A stretch of DNA of 64,000 nucleotides, taken from positions 35,518 through 99,517 of the forward strand of contig SVGC01000016.1 in assembly GCA_015056495.1 (NCBI GenBank), in the 5' to 3' direction. Each line of letters opens with the position of its first letter. The stretch's first letter is position 1. The stretch is from Butyrivibrio sp. (lineage in GTDB: Bacteria > Bacillota > Clostridia > Lachnospirales > Lachnospiraceae). The notes beneath the pieces are model-generated. The model searched no databases and was not told the origin of the DNA. It saw nothing but the letters and a program-made list of their open reading frames with translations. Positions 52,073 to 61,345 of this stretch are shown here, in pieces. The position numbers and the translations under genes are program-made.

Positions 52073-53065
52073 ATGCAAAATAAGGACATTATAGTTATTT
52101 GTGACGAAGAAGTAGACTATTGTTATAAACTTGATGAATATCTAAGAGCCAATCTGAATCTGCCTTTTGAAATATATGATTTTACAGATGTGGCAAGTTT
52201 AAAGGAATTTAATAAAAAAGAAAATATCGCAATACTGGTCATTTCATCCAAGGCATATAAAGAGCTTGATGAAAAAATGTGTTCCAATGTTTTACTGCTT
52301 GAAGATGAGGATATGACAGAACAGTATGTGGCAGAAGGAGAGGATTTTGTCCACATAAGTAAATATGTTCCAAGTCGCATAGTATTGAACAATCTTTTGG
52401 ATGTATGTATGGATATTCCGGGAAGCATCGGCCTTGCTAGAACGGATGGGATGGGCAACATAGAACTGATTGGTTCATACACACCTTTGGACAAGGCAAG
52501 CCAGCTTTTTGCAGCCATGGAGATAGGAGCCAAAATAGCAGAAAAAGAAAAAACACTTCTTATCGACATGGAGCCCTTCTCTGGGATGGAACTATATACC
52601 AAGGAACACTATCATGAAAATCTGGCAGATTTAATGTATTATCTCGAATGTAACCCTGACAAATTTTTATTATATTTTGACAGGATCACGCAACAATATA
52701 ATGATCTCAAGATAATACCACCGGTGGTGGCTCCTTCACTGATTCAGACTATAACATATGATCAGTGGATTAAACTGATTCAGGAAATAGCAGCCAGGAC
52801 AGATATTAAAAAAATAATTCTTAATGTGTCCGAATCAGTAAATGGTCTATATGATCTATTAGCTAAATGCAGCAAGATATACTCCATTCTTGGAGATGAT
52901 ATCATTTCCCAAAATATTTATGCACAATATGAAAAAATGTTAAAGGAAAACGAATATGAAAATATCATTGCAGCAACTACAGGGCTAAAACGCCCTATGT
53001 ACATAGCAAATGGTGAAACTAACCAAGTAGCATATAAACGCTGGGTCAAGGAGTTTATGGATTGA
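52073..53065 (+). CDS. TadZ/CpaE-like protein, Walker A degenerate
   Basis: A 330-residue protein in the place of TadZ, which positions the Tad pilus machine at the pole. The N-terminal 120 residues are receiver-like (VICDEEVDYCYKLDEYLR, AILVISSKAYKEL, LLLEDED), followed by a MinD/ParA-like domain whose start LIGSYTPLDKASQLFAAM occupies the P-loop position but lacks the GKG-GKT lysines, then TLLIDMEPFSGMEL and KKIILNVSESVNGL as further strands. Loss of the P-loop is known for some TadZ proteins. AAGGAG precedes the ATG. First gene of the operon; tadA follows after 10 bp. Confidence 0.78.
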   Translation: MQNKDIIVICDEEVDYCYKLDEYLRANLNLPFEIYDFTDVASLKEFNKKENIAILVISSKAYKELDEKMCSNVLLLEDEDMTEQYVAEGEDFVHISKYVPSRIVLNNLLDVCMDIPGSIGLARTDGMGNIELIGSYTPLDKASQLFAAMEIGAKIAEKEKTLLIDMEPFSGMELYTKEHYHENLADLMYYLECNPDKFLLYFDRITQQYNDLKIIPPVVAPSLIQTITYDQWIKLIQEIAARTDIKKIILNVSESVNGLYDLLAKCSKIYSILGDDIISQNIYAQYEKMLKENEYENIIAATTGLKRPMYIANGETNQVAYKRWVKEFMD

Positions 53066-53075
53066 GGAAGCAACA

Positions 53076-54311
53076 ATGGAACATAATAAATTAAAAAAGA
53101 TCGTAAAAGAAAGCTTTTTATCTACAATAGATTTTTCGCGAGATGTATCAGATGAAGAGATCATGAATCTGATTGATGAAAAGATTGCAAAAGAAAGCCG
53201 GAACCTGGATATAACCATTGAGCAGAAAAAAAGACTTAGAAATGAACTATTTGATTCTGTAAGAAGATTGGACGTATTGCAGGATCTGGTGGACAACCCA
53301 AGTGTCACGGAAATTATGATAAACGGACCGGATGACATATTTATAGAGAAAAGCGGACAGCTGATGAAATACAATATGTCTTTTGAAAGCAAAGGAAAAC
53401 TAGAAGATGTAATTCAGCAGATCGTTGCAAAATGTAATCGTGTTGTAAATGAATCATCGCCAATTGTTGATGCGAGGCTGGAAAACGGCTCACGAGTGAA
53501 CATAGTACTGGCTCCGGTGGCATTAAATGGCCCAATAGTCACTATCAGACGATTTCCGGATAAGCCTATTACTATGGACAAGCTTATAGAGCTGGGTTCC
53601 ATAACCCCATATCTTAGTGAATATATAAGTGTCTTGGTCAAGGCCGGATATAATGTCTTTATATCAGGTGGAACCGGATCTGGAAAGACCACTTTTCTCA
53701 ATGCAATATCAGATAGTATCCCAAAAGATGAAAGAGTAATAACTATAGAAGATAATGCAGAATTACAGATAATGGGAGTTGACAACCTTGTAAAGCTGGA
53801 AACCAGAAATGCCAATGTGGAAGGCTGTAAAGAAATCTCTATAAGAGATCTGATAAAGTCCTCCCTACGTATGAGACCTGACAGGATTGTAGTTGGTGAA
53901 GTAAGAGGTGGAGAATGTCTTGACATGCTACAGGCAATGAATACAGGCCACAAATCAATGTCCACAGGCCACGCCAATAGCGCCAGAGACATGCTGTCCA
54001 GAATCGAAACAATGGTCATGATGGGTATGGAATTGCCGCTACCGGCTATTCGAGGACAGATAGCATCCGGAATAGATATTATCGTACATCTTGGAAGACT
54101 AAGGGATAAGACTAGAAAGCTACTTGAAATATGCGAACTTGAAAAAGAACTTGATGAACTGACCGGAAGAATAAATGTCAGACCACTATACAGATACGTG
54201 GAAACCGGAGTGGGACCAAATGGACGAATACAAGGAGAATGGGAAAAAATAAATGAACTTAAATATACTGAAAAGCTACTGGCAGCAGGCCTTACATTAC
54301 CGTCTACGTAA
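53076..54311 (+). CDS. tadA: TadA/CpaF pilus assembly ATPase
   Basis: The hexameric secretion ATPase that drives Flp pilus assembly from the cytosolic side. The 411-residue product has ITEIMINGPDDIFIE-like N-terminal motif (VTEIMINGPDDIFIEKSGQL), Walker A SGGTGSGKTTFLNAI, the Asp box VITIEDNAELQI, Walker B RPDRIVVGEVRGGE and the His box STGHANSARDML. GAGGAAGC precedes the ATG. Its 3' end overlaps the tadB-like gene by about 59 bp, an unusually long overlap. Confidence 0.95.
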   Translation: MEHNKLKKIVKESFLSTIDFSRDVSDEEIMNLIDEKIAKESRNLDITIEQKKRLRNELFDSVRRLDVLQDLVDNPSVTEIMINGPDDIFIEKSGQLMKYNMSFESKGKLEDVIQQIVAKCNRVVNESSPIVDARLENGSRVNIVLAPVALNGPIVTIRRFPDKPITMDKLIELGSITPYLSEYISVLVKAGYNVFISGGTGSGKTTFLNAISDSIPKDERVITIEDNAELQIMGVDNLVKLETRNANVEGCKEISIRDLIKSSLRMRPDRIVVGEVRGGECLDMLQAMNTGHKSMSTGHANSARDMLSRIETMVMMGMELPLPAIRGQIASGIDIIVHLGRLRDKTRKLLEICELEKELDELTGRINVRPLYRYVETGVGPNGRIQGEWEKINELKYTEKLLAAGLTLPST

Positions 54312-55017
54312 AGAGGATATTGGAATAATCATAAAAGGAGTAGGTATATGCTTCTTATTTGGAATCACATTTTATGACTCTGTAATAGCTGCAATACTTC
54401 TTTTTCCACTGATCATCCCCTGGTTTATTTATGAGAAAAATAAGGAAGGCATCAAAGATTGTAAAGAACTTGGTATCCAATTTAAAGACGCAATGCTCTC
54501 GGTTACGACAGCAGGAAAAGCCGGATACTCAATAGAAAATGCATTTTCAGAAGCATGCAATGACATGGCAGCGCTGTACGGCAAAAAAAGCAAGATCTAC
54601 AAAGAGATGAAGAGGATAACCATAGGATTGAGAAACAACATAGTTCTTGAAGACTTATTAAAAGATCTGGGTTACCGAAGCCGAAACAGGGACATTCAGG
54701 AATTCGCAACAGTTTTTGCTGTAGCTAAACGAAGCGGAGGAAATATGACAGAGATCCTGAATGCATCTATCAACATGATCAGCAGACGTATTGAAGTAGA
54801 AAAGGAAATAGATGTCATGATAGCTTCAAAAGAAATGGAAACAAGAATAATGGAAGGTGTTCCATTTTTCATTATCCTGTACGTAAGTCTGACCAATAAA
54901 GGATTCTTTACACCGCTATACCACAACTTTTTAGGTATAGGGATCATGACCGCATGTCTGTGCGTTTATCTTGTTGCTGTATACATGGCAGAGAAGATCA
55001 TAGACATAGAGATATAA
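54253..55017 (+). CDS. TadB-like pilus inner-membrane platform protein
   Basis: A 254-residue T2SSF-domain protein. Two hydrophobic segments near 31-65 (GVGICFLFGITFYDSVIAAI), the cytoplasmic helical domain (FKDAMLSVTTAGKAGYSIENAF, FATVFAVAKRSGGNMTEIL), and C-terminal TMs near 205-245. It forms the membrane platform with the TadC-like protein. It begins within the end of tadA; the only in-frame ATG has an AAGGAG too distant (15 bp), so translation probably depends on coupling. Shorter at the N-terminus than proteobacterial TadB. Confidence 0.88.
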   Translation: MNLNILKSYWQQALHYRLRKEDIGIIIKGVGICFLFGITFYDSVIAAILLFPLIIPWFIYEKNKEGIKDCKELGIQFKDAMLSVTTAGKAGYSIENAFSEACNDMAALYGKKSKIYKEMKRITIGLRNNIVLEDLLKDLGYRSRNRDIQEFATVFAVAKRSGGNMTEILNASINMISRRIEVEKEIDVMIASKEMETRIMEGVPFFIILYVSLTNKGFFTPLYHNFLGIGIMTACLCVYLVAVYMAEKIIDIEI

Positions 55018-55028
55018 GAGGAAAAGGT

Positions 55029-56492
55029 ATGAATGTAATTATATATGTGCTTGTGGCGCTAATGCTTATACTGCTTTTATTTCTCTCCAGAAATATCAAA
55101 GTCAAAGGACAATCTGGAGGGATAAAGACAAGATATAGAAAAATGGCTGTATACATATATGACTTTCTTGAGGAAAAAGAAATCTTGAAAAAGAAAGATC
55201 TGGCACGGCTTAGCATGCAACGGCTATATCCCAACAAAAAGCCTGAAGAGGCAACGCGCAATTACTATATTGAAAAAATAGAATTGGTACTGTACCTGAT
55301 CACAGTAGGATGTTTTCTATCTATAGTAGCCTTTGCAACCTCTCATAATGATGCTCTTACTTCTAATGAGTATGGCACATATCTTGAGAGAAATGATTAT
55401 GGAGAAGGCAGCAAAAGAGAATATATCCAGGCAAGCGAATCGGGAAATAAAATAGCTAAGTTTGAGATTGAACTTGAAGAAAGAAGATATACCAAAAGCG
55501 AAGCAGAAAAATTATATGTTGAGGCAGCTAAAATAATTGGAAAAAGGATTTTAAAAGACAATTCCAGTCTGGATGAAGTATCCTCTGATCTTGATCTTAT
55601 AGATTCCTTAGAAGGCTATCCCTTTGAAATAATCTGGAAAAGTAGTGATACCGACAGGATCCATAGCGATGGAACCCTTGAAATGGAAGGAATCTATGAA
55701 CTGCCTGAAGAAGGTGTTTGTACGGTCCTGCTTGCAACATTTAAATATTACGACTATTCGTGGATACAGAGTATTCCGATCAGGATCGTTTCACCTGAAG
55801 AATCTGAGATTGAAAAACTGACAAGAAAGTTAAATGAATCACTGGCCTATCAGCAGAGCGAATCAATATACGATGAAGTTATGTATCTGCCAGAAACAGA
55901 TGAAAGCGGAGAACATGTATTAAACTGGAGCAGACATATTAAAGACAATAGTATATACATATTTGTTCTGACTATGGCAGCAGCAATAGTAATATATATA
56001 TCTAAAGACCGGGATCTAAGGTCTGATGTTGAAGAGAGAAGACGTCAGATGCTTCGCAAATATCCTCAATTCATTAGTCAGATGGTGCTATATTTGGGCG
56101 CCGGTATGACTGTCAGAAATATTTTTCAAAAGTTATCCAAAGATTCCTATGAATATGGAAAGAAAACAGATTATCTCAGTGCAGAAATAAAAAGAACTGT
56201 ATACGAAATGAACAGTGGAATCTCAGAGCAGGATGCATATGAGAATTTTGCCGATAGATGTGGACTTCAGCAATATACAAGGTTTGCAACTCTGTTATCT
56301 CAGAACCTTAGAAAAGGAAACAGTGAATTATTGAACCTATTGCATGAAGAGTCAGTTAAAGCTTATGAAGAGCGAATGGACCTGGCAAGGAAAATGGGAG
56401 AAGAAGCAGGAACTAAACTGCTCGTCCCTATGTTTATGATGCTCCTGGTTGTCATGATAGTGATCATGATACCAGCACTAATATCATTTTGA
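55029..56492 (+). CDS. TadC-like platform protein with an inserted extracytoplasmic domain
   Basis: A 487-residue protein. TM1 at about 1-20, TM2 at about 84-104, an extracytoplasmic region of about 200 residues (105-305), TM3 at about 306-325, then a T2SSF domain (YPQFISQMVLYLGAGMTVRN, EMNSGISEQDAYENFADRCG, ARKMGEEAGTKLLVPMF) and a last TM at about 465-485. The inserted region ends in a bacterial Ig-like fold signature (FEIIWKSSDTDRIHSDGTL ... SIPIRIVSP), unlike the model TadC. AGAGGAAAAGGT precedes the ATG at 55029. Pairs with the TadB-like protein, 11 bp upstream. Confidence 0.85.
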   Translation: MNVIIYVLVALMLILLLFLSRNIKVKGQSGGIKTRYRKMAVYIYDFLEEKEILKKKDLARLSMQRLYPNKKPEEATRNYYIEKIELVLYLITVGCFLSIVAFATSHNDALTSNEYGTYLERNDYGEGSKREYIQASESGNKIAKFEIELEERRYTKSEAEKLYVEAAKIIGKRILKDNSSLDEVSSDLDLIDSLEGYPFEIIWKSSDTDRIHSDGTLEMEGIYELPEEGVCTVLLATFKYYDYSWIQSIPIRIVSPEESEIEKLTRKLNESLAYQQSESIYDEVMYLPETDESGEHVLNWSRHIKDNSIYIFVLTMAAAIVIYISKDRDLRSDVEERRRQMLRKYPQFISQMVLYLGAGMTVRNIFQKLSKDSYEYGKKTDYLSAEIKRTVYEMNSGISEQDAYENFADRCGLQQYTRFATLLSQNLRKGNSELLNLLHEESVKAYEERMDLARKMGEEAGTKLLVPMFMMLLVVMIVIMIPALISF

Positions 56493-56547
56493 GTAAACGC
56501 CATAAGGCTTTTACATATAAAAAATTATTTAATGGAGGAATTAAAAA

Positions 56548-56766
56548 ATGAAGAAAATTATCGAAAAAGGAAGACTATTAAGCGCAAAGGCAAGATGCTT
56601 TGTACAGAACTTTGGTCAGGACGAGTCAGGAATGGGAACTGTTGAAGTGGTACTCATTATCGTTGTGCTGATTGGCCTTGTAATGGTATTTAAGGACCAG
56701 ATCGATGGAATCATCGAAGATGTTTTTAGAACAATAAAGGCAGATACACGTGTTATCACAGGTTAA
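56548..56766 (+). CDS. Flp-type IVb pilin
   Basis: The 72-residue major pilin candidate (Flp1-like). A basic leader of about 26 residues is followed by the processing site SG-MGTVEVV, with Glu at position 5 of the mature form, and a hydrophobic helix VLIIVVLIGLVMVF, then a short tail. The prepilin peptidase encoded at 59091 should cleave it. A GGAGG site precedes the ATG, the best in the operon, and there is a 55-bp spacer before it, in keeping with high expression. The next gene starts inside its end. Confidence 0.93.
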   Translation: MKKIIEKGRLLSAKARCFVQNFGQDESGMGTVEVVLIIVVLIGLVMVFKDQIDGIIEDVFRTIKADTRVITG

Positions 56767-58192
56767 GGGATATATGACAGTTTATCTGTCATTATCCATA
56801 AGTATTATTTTATCACTGATTCTGACTCTATATAGTGGAGCCAGGATCGGTGCAATCAAAATGAAAGTTGAATGTAGCACAGATATTGCAATGAATTCAA
56901 TACTGGCTGAATACAATAGAGCCCTGTTTGAAAGATATGGGCTTCTATTGGTAGACACCTCTTATTGCACAGATGTACCGGGAATAAACAATGTTGAAGA
57001 TCATCTTAAGTATTACATGAACAAAAATCTTGAACTGACCACATTGGGCAAAATAGAAAGAGCCAGTACTTTGCTTAGATTAAAGTGTGAAGATGCAAAG
57101 GTTACAGGAGTAAGTTTTGCCTCAGACAACAATGGAGCTGTTCTTAGAAGACAGATATTGTCTTATATGGAAGCGGAACCTATTGAAGGCATCCTGGCAA
57201 GCGTAACTGACAATTTAAGCATAGTCCGATCCAGTGGTATGGACAGCAGAGATGTTTTGGCTCAGGCAAGAGAAAATTCGGCTGCAATAGAGTCCTATGA
57301 ACTTCCCAAGATCATTAATGAAAAAGGTGAAGAAGAGGAACAATTCTTTGAAGATCCTGTAAAAGATATCTGGTCCATTACAGGAGGTGGTATTTTGCCA
57401 CTGGCTATATCAGATACGGCACAGATCTCTGATAAAAATGCACCTGTAAATCTTTTATTGTCCCATAGACAGTTAAATAAAGGTACTGGACTGGATGATG
57501 CTGAAGATTTGTCCATAACAGAAATTGCACTCATTGATCAATACATAATGGAACAATGCGGAAGTTATGGAAGACTTCGCGATGGATCAGAGCTTGATTA
57601 TGAATTGGAATATATATTAGAAGGAAGTGGAAGCGACAGATACAATCTTGAAAGCATCGCCAGCAAGTTATTTGCATGGAGAGCAGCATCCAATGCTATC
57701 TATATTTTTTCCGATTCAACTAAAAAAGCAGAGGCTGAAGCAGTAGCTACTGTGCTTACCGCACTGATATTTCAACCAGAACTGTGTGATCTTGTAACTA
57801 ACGCCCTATTATTTGCATGGGCTATTGTAGAATCTGTCAGCGATTTAAAATGCCTGTATTCAGGAGGAAAAATACCTCTTTTGAAAGATCAAAATAGCTG
57901 GAGAACAGACCTCTCTGGACTTTTAAACAGATCCTTTGGAGGCGGCGAAGATAAGGGGGCAGGTCTTAGTTATCAGGATTATCTGCGCATAATGCTATTT
58001 TCCCAAGATCTAAATATCAAAACCCGGCGATTAATGGATGTCATGGAAATGGATATTAGAAAAACACCTGGAAATGAGACCTTTATGATGGATTATTGCA
58101 TGGATGTTTTTTGTGCAGAGATAAAGGCTATAAGTAAATTTGGCTATAAAGTAAAAATAGAAAGAATATACGGTTATGAAAAATACTCATAA
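56750..58192 (+). CDS. TadG-like DUF5702 pilus-associated protein
   Basis: A 480-residue protein with a hydrophobic N-terminus KGYMTVYLSLSISIILSLIL (about 6-25) of the type found in TadG/DUF5702 minor pilin-like proteins, followed by a long extracytoplasmic part with no catalytic motif (ECSTDIAMNSILAEYNRALFE, a region conserved in the family). A second hydrophobic stretch is near 340-360. It is expected to be exported and to sit at the base or tip of the pilus. Start uncertain: GTG at 56750 keeps the Lys-Gly-Tyr before the helix; ATG at 56774 has AAGGG 5 bp upstream. Overlaps pilin and next gene by 17 bp each. Confidence 0.82.
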   Translation: MLSQVKGYMTVYLSLSISIILSLILTLYSGARIGAIKMKVECSTDIAMNSILAEYNRALFERYGLLLVDTSYCTDVPGINNVEDHLKYYMNKNLELTTLGKIERASTLLRLKCEDAKVTGVSFASDNNGAVLRRQILSYMEAEPIEGILASVTDNLSIVRSSGMDSRDVLAQARENSAAIESYELPKIINEKGEEEEQFFEDPVKDIWSITGGGILPLAISDTAQISDKNAPVNLLLSHRQLNKGTGLDDAEDLSITEIALIDQYIMEQCGSYGRLRDGSELDYELEYILEGSGSDRYNLESIASKLFAWRAASNAIYIFSDSTKKAEAEAVATVLTALIFQPELCDLVTNALLFAWAIVESVSDLKCLYSGGKIPLLKDQNSWRTDLSGLLNRSFGGGEDKGAGLSYQDYLRIMLFSQDLNIKTRRLMDVMEMDIRKTPGNETFMMDYCMDVFCAEIKAISKFGYKVKIERIYGYEKYS

Positions 58193-59090
58193 GAAGCAGA
58201 TAGCGATGTCCTTTTCCAATCATATCATCGCTATTACTACCAAATTCATAAGGCTTCTCCGGGCAGCAAGGCGATGGAAGAGGATATCGTTATCTGCTTC
58301 TATTACTGTAGAGGCATCTATGGTATTGCCCTTCTTTCTCTTTTTCTTCCTGAACATCCTTAGCATGTTCAATATATTAAAAATGCAAGGTGACATTGAA
58401 GCAGCACTTCACCAGACCGGCAATAAGATTTCGGAAGAGACCTTTTTTGTCAGGTATGGACTTGAAACTGTAGGGATAGATATAGGAGATAGCGATATTC
58501 TTAGCTCGGCAGCAGATCTGCTTTATGCCGACAGTGAGATCAAGAAGTATCTTGGCAAAGAATATCTGGATAATAGCTGCATCTTAAACGGAAGTGAAGG
58601 ATTGACCTTTTATAAATCCATGCTTTCACCTGATGCGGATATAGTCAATATTGTGGCGTCATATAAGGCAAAGCCATATGTAGGCCTGTTTGGCTTTTCG
58701 GCATTTCCCATCGAAAACAGATATTACGGACATGCCTGGACTGGGTATGATCATGAGCATCCATTGGGAATTGCAGGATCTGGAGAAGAGGAACTTGTTT
58801 ATGTAACCGAATGGGGAGAGGTGTACCACAGAAATATCGATTGCACTCATCTCAAATTATCGATAACTCCTGTAGATGTCTCTACTATTAAACATCAAAG
58901 AAATGATGGAGGCGGACGGTACTACCCCTGCGAATATTGTAAAAATAATGCAAAGAAAGGCACTGTGTATATTACAAACTTTGGAAACAGGTATCATACC
59001 AGCATAACCTGTCAGGGATTGAAGAGAACTATATATACAGTGCCACTGAGTGAAGCGGGACTACCGCCTTGCTCAAAATGTGGAGGATAA
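58176..59090 (+). CDS. TadE-like pseudopilin with two C-terminal YH-Cys modules
   Basis: A 304-residue protein. A basic N-terminus of about 43 residues precedes the TadE-type segment SLSASITVEASMVLPFFLFF (TVEAS-hydrophobic helix). The middle is unremarkable. The last 100 residues hold two copies of a module: VYVTEWGEVYHRNIDCTHLK ... CEYC (about 208-256) and VYITNFGNRYHTSITCQGLK ... CSKC (about 262-302). Each has Tyr-His, one Cys, then Cys-x2-Cys, suited to zinc binding, resembling a small domain found on various clostridial surface and nuclease proteins. Position inside the tad operon supports export. The start overlaps the previous stop by 17 bp. Confidence 0.82.
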   Translation: MKNTHKKQIAMSFSNHIIAITTKFIRLLRAARRWKRISLSASITVEASMVLPFFLFFFLNILSMFNILKMQGDIEAALHQTGNKISEETFFVRYGLETVGIDIGDSDILSSAADLLYADSEIKKYLGKEYLDNSCILNGSEGLTFYKSMLSPDADIVNIVASYKAKPYVGLFGFSAFPIENRYYGHAWTGYDHEHPLGIAGSGEEELVYVTEWGEVYHRNIDCTHLKLSITPVDVSTIKHQRNDGGGRYYPCEYCKNNAKKGTVYITNFGNRYHTSITCQGLKRTIYTVPLSEAGLPPCSKCGG

Positions 59091-59522
59091 ATGTTTATAA
59101 ATATAATAATACTGGCCACTTTGGTCTTAGCCAGTATCTCGGATATAAAAAACAAGACTGTTCCAATGTGGATGATCATCATACCCGGCCTGGTATCACT
59201 AGCATCAAGCGCTTATAGGATTATTTTTTGCATAAAAGATGTTACTGAAATAGGATACAGCCTCATACCCGGCCTATTCCTCATCCTGATAGCTTTTATT
59301 GCCAGGGGTGCAATGGGATATGGTGATGGGATAATGCTCATGGCAGTTGCACCTGCATTTGGAGTAGAGAAAGTATGCTTTGGCTTGATGCTTGCACTCT
59401 TTCTAAGTGCTGCATCTTCAATAATCCTTCTTATTGTAAAAAAAGCCGGCCGACATACCAGTTTGCCATTTATACCTTTTTTAACAATAGGACTTGGAGG
59501 TGCATCAATTGCGTTTCTTTAA
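59091..59522 (+). CDS. Prepilin peptidase (CpaA/TadV type, A24)
   Basis: A 143-residue membrane aspartyl protease that cleaves the leader of Flp pilin and pseudopilins. The two catalytic Asp are in ISDIKNKTVP (about 17) and GAMGYGDGIML (about 79), the GxGD motif; hydrophobic helices at 1-15, 29-47, 55-72, 85-115 and 125-143 complete the short, methylase-free A24B form. ATG directly follows the preceding stop (TAAATG overlap), and its end overlaps the following gene by 14 bp. Confidence 0.93.
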   Translation: MFINIIILATLVLASISDIKNKTVPMWMIIIPGLVSLASSAYRIIFCIKDVTEIGYSLIPGLFLILIAFIARGAMGYGDGIMLMAVAPAFGVEKVCFGLMLALFLSAASSIILLIVKKAGRHTSLPFIPFLTIGLGGASIAFL

Positions 59523-59973
59523 TAAAAAAGTAAGTGCCTACTATACAGTAGAAGCATCTTTTGTGATCCCAATGGCAATTGGCACTATAGTTTTTATTTT
59601 GTATGCAGCCTTTTACCTTTATGGCAGGTGTATTCTTTCCCAAGACTGTTACATATTGAGCTTTAGGGCCAGCAAAGTCACAGAAGAAATGAATATGTCT
59701 GAAGAACAATTCGTGTCTAACAGACAGAGTGAGCAGTTTGGAAATCGTTATTTTGGAAATAACAGGCCTGACATCAAGACGGTAAAAGAAGGCAAAAATA
59801 TAACAGTTACGGCAACAAATTCAAGCAGACACAGAGCTATGGCTGGGTATTTTATCATGCCCGGCTCGAAGTGGGGATATACTGCCAAGGGAAAAGCCAG
59901 AGAAAGCGATCCGCCTCACAACATGCGGTTGGCCAAACGTATGGTAGATATTTGTAGAGAGATAAAGGACTAA
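59509..59973 (+). CDS. TadE-like minor pilin/pseudopilin
   Basis: A 154-residue protein with a pilin-like N-terminus: SAYYTVEASFVIPMAIGTIV (about 9-28), the TVEASFVIP motif of TadE-family proteins, then an extracytoplasmic part rich in charged residues (TEEMNMSEEQFVSNRQSEQF). GGAGGTG lies 6 bp before a TTG at 59509, which I take as the start; the frame is open from 59494. Overlaps the peptidase gene by 14 bp. Function probably in pilus assembly as in TadE/TadF. Confidence 0.82.
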   Translation: MRFFNKKVSAYYTVEASFVIPMAIGTIVFILYAAFYLYGRCILSQDCYILSFRASKVTEEMNMSEEQFVSNRQSEQFGNRYFGNNRPDIKTVKEGKNITVTATNSSRHRAMAGYFIMPGSKWGYTAKGKARESDPPHNMRLAKRMVDICREIKD

Positions 59974-59977
59974 ATAC

Positions 59978-61276
59978 ATGGAAATAAAATATCATAGAGA
60001 GTTAAATCATAATTATCTGATCACCCAATATACCGGTGATAATGACGGATATAAATACAGGATGCTGGAAACCAATAAATTAAAAGGTTTTCTTAATGTC
60101 AGCAAAAGAAATATCAATTTAGAAAGTTATCTTTTTTATGACATTACATCTATGCAGAGCTTATCTAACATTCATTCCATACGAGGAATGACAGCTATCG
60201 AAGTAAAGACATTACTTAAAGACATCAGAGCAGCCATTGAAATTGCTGCAGAATATTTACTGGATGAAAGCGGAATAGTTTTTTCTCCGGAATGTATTAT
60301 GGAAAATCTCACAGATAAGCGATATTACTTTGTTTACTCCCCTGAAGAGAATAATGATCATACATTTCAAACCTTTGCGGAAGAGCTTCTGAATCTGATA
60401 GATCAAAATGACGATGAGGCTATCCAGATTGTATATAATCTCTGTCAGCTGTCTGAACGCCCCGGGACTATGGTCTCTACTACCATAGATATGGTGTGTG
60501 CGGCCAATGACCATGAAGAAAAAGTGGATAACACTCCTACCAGGACTCTTGAACCTCAAAACAAATATATAGAAGAAACTGAATTTGTAGAAGAGGCAGA
60601 CTCACCAATAAAAGAAGCTCCTAAGGAAAAACTCCCAAAAGGAACTGTAACATACGCAATTGTCGGAGCAGCATTTGTTATTCTTATGGCCTTTCTTCTA
60701 TATATAAGGAATAATTATTTGTTAACGGAAAAAGAAAATATCATCACACTATCGATAATGGCGCTGTCATTTTTAATGACTGTTTTATCAGCAAGTGCAG
60801 TTGCGCTAAAGGTTAAAAATAAGGATACTTCATGTGATGAAGATGAGCCCGAGTATGAAGAAAGAATAATAAATACCGAACAAACAATTCCCAGAACAAC
60901 CAATAGCCCTTATGAAAAATATACACCTCAGGAAGAAGAGTATGGGCAGACGGTAGTATTAAACGGATATATGGAACATTCAATAGGAAGACTCTATGGA
61001 AAAGAAAATGGTAAAACAATAAATATCGACCTTGATAAACTTCCGATATCAATAGGCAAGATTGAAGGAATGGTAGATATTAAACTATCGGATACATCTA
61101 TAAGCAGGATCCATGCGCGAATAACAGCAGGAAGAGACGAAGAAGTGATCCTTGAAGACATGAATTCAACTAACGGAACATTCCTTAATGGAATCAGACT
61201 TAAACCTCAGGAAAAAGTTGTGATCCAGCCTGGAGATGAAATCAGGCTTGGACAAATTCGATTTGATTATCGTTGA
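59978..61276 (+). CDS. DUF6382/FHA-domain protein of the pilus operon
   Basis: A 432-residue protein. The first 180 residues match the DUF6382-type kinase-like remnant (ELNHNYLITQY, YLFYDITSMQSLSN, ILEDIRAAIE-like LLKDIRAAIEIAAEYLLDES), then a linker, two TMs (about 226-244 and 252-272), an acidic linker, and a C-terminal FHA domain (about 345-432: ISIGKIEGMVDI, ISRIHARITA, DMNSTNGTFLNGIRL) that binds phosphothreonine. This arrangement ends many Tad operons in Clostridia and suggests control of pilus assembly by a Ser/Thr kinase, which is not in the window. ATG 4 bp after the previous stop. Confidence 0.86.
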   Translation: MEIKYHRELNHNYLITQYTGDNDGYKYRMLETNKLKGFLNVSKRNINLESYLFYDITSMQSLSNIHSIRGMTAIEVKTLLKDIRAAIEIAAEYLLDESGIVFSPECIMENLTDKRYYFVYSPEENNDHTFQTFAEELLNLIDQNDDEAIQIVYNLCQLSERPGTMVSTTIDMVCAANDHEEKVDNTPTRTLEPQNKYIEETEFVEEADSPIKEAPKEKLPKGTVTYAIVGAAFVILMAFLLYIRNNYLLTEKENIITLSIMALSFLMTVLSASAVALKVKNKDTSCDEDEPEYEERIINTEQTIPRTTNSPYEKYTPQEEEYGQTVVLNGYMEHSIGRLYGKENGKTINIDLDKLPISIGKIEGMVDIKLSDTSISRIHARITAGRDEEVILEDMNSTNGTFLNGIRLKPQEKVVIQPGDEIRLGQIRFDYR

Positions 61277-61345
61277 CCTTTCATTAAACACAAATGTGAG
61301 TTTATGATATAATTAAAAAAAGTGTCGATTTGGAGGGGGTCTCTT

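Noticed and set aside
53414..54019. Minus-strand open frame of 201 codons inside tadA
   Set aside because: Antisense shadow of a well-conserved ATPase gene, rich in Ser and Leu without motif.
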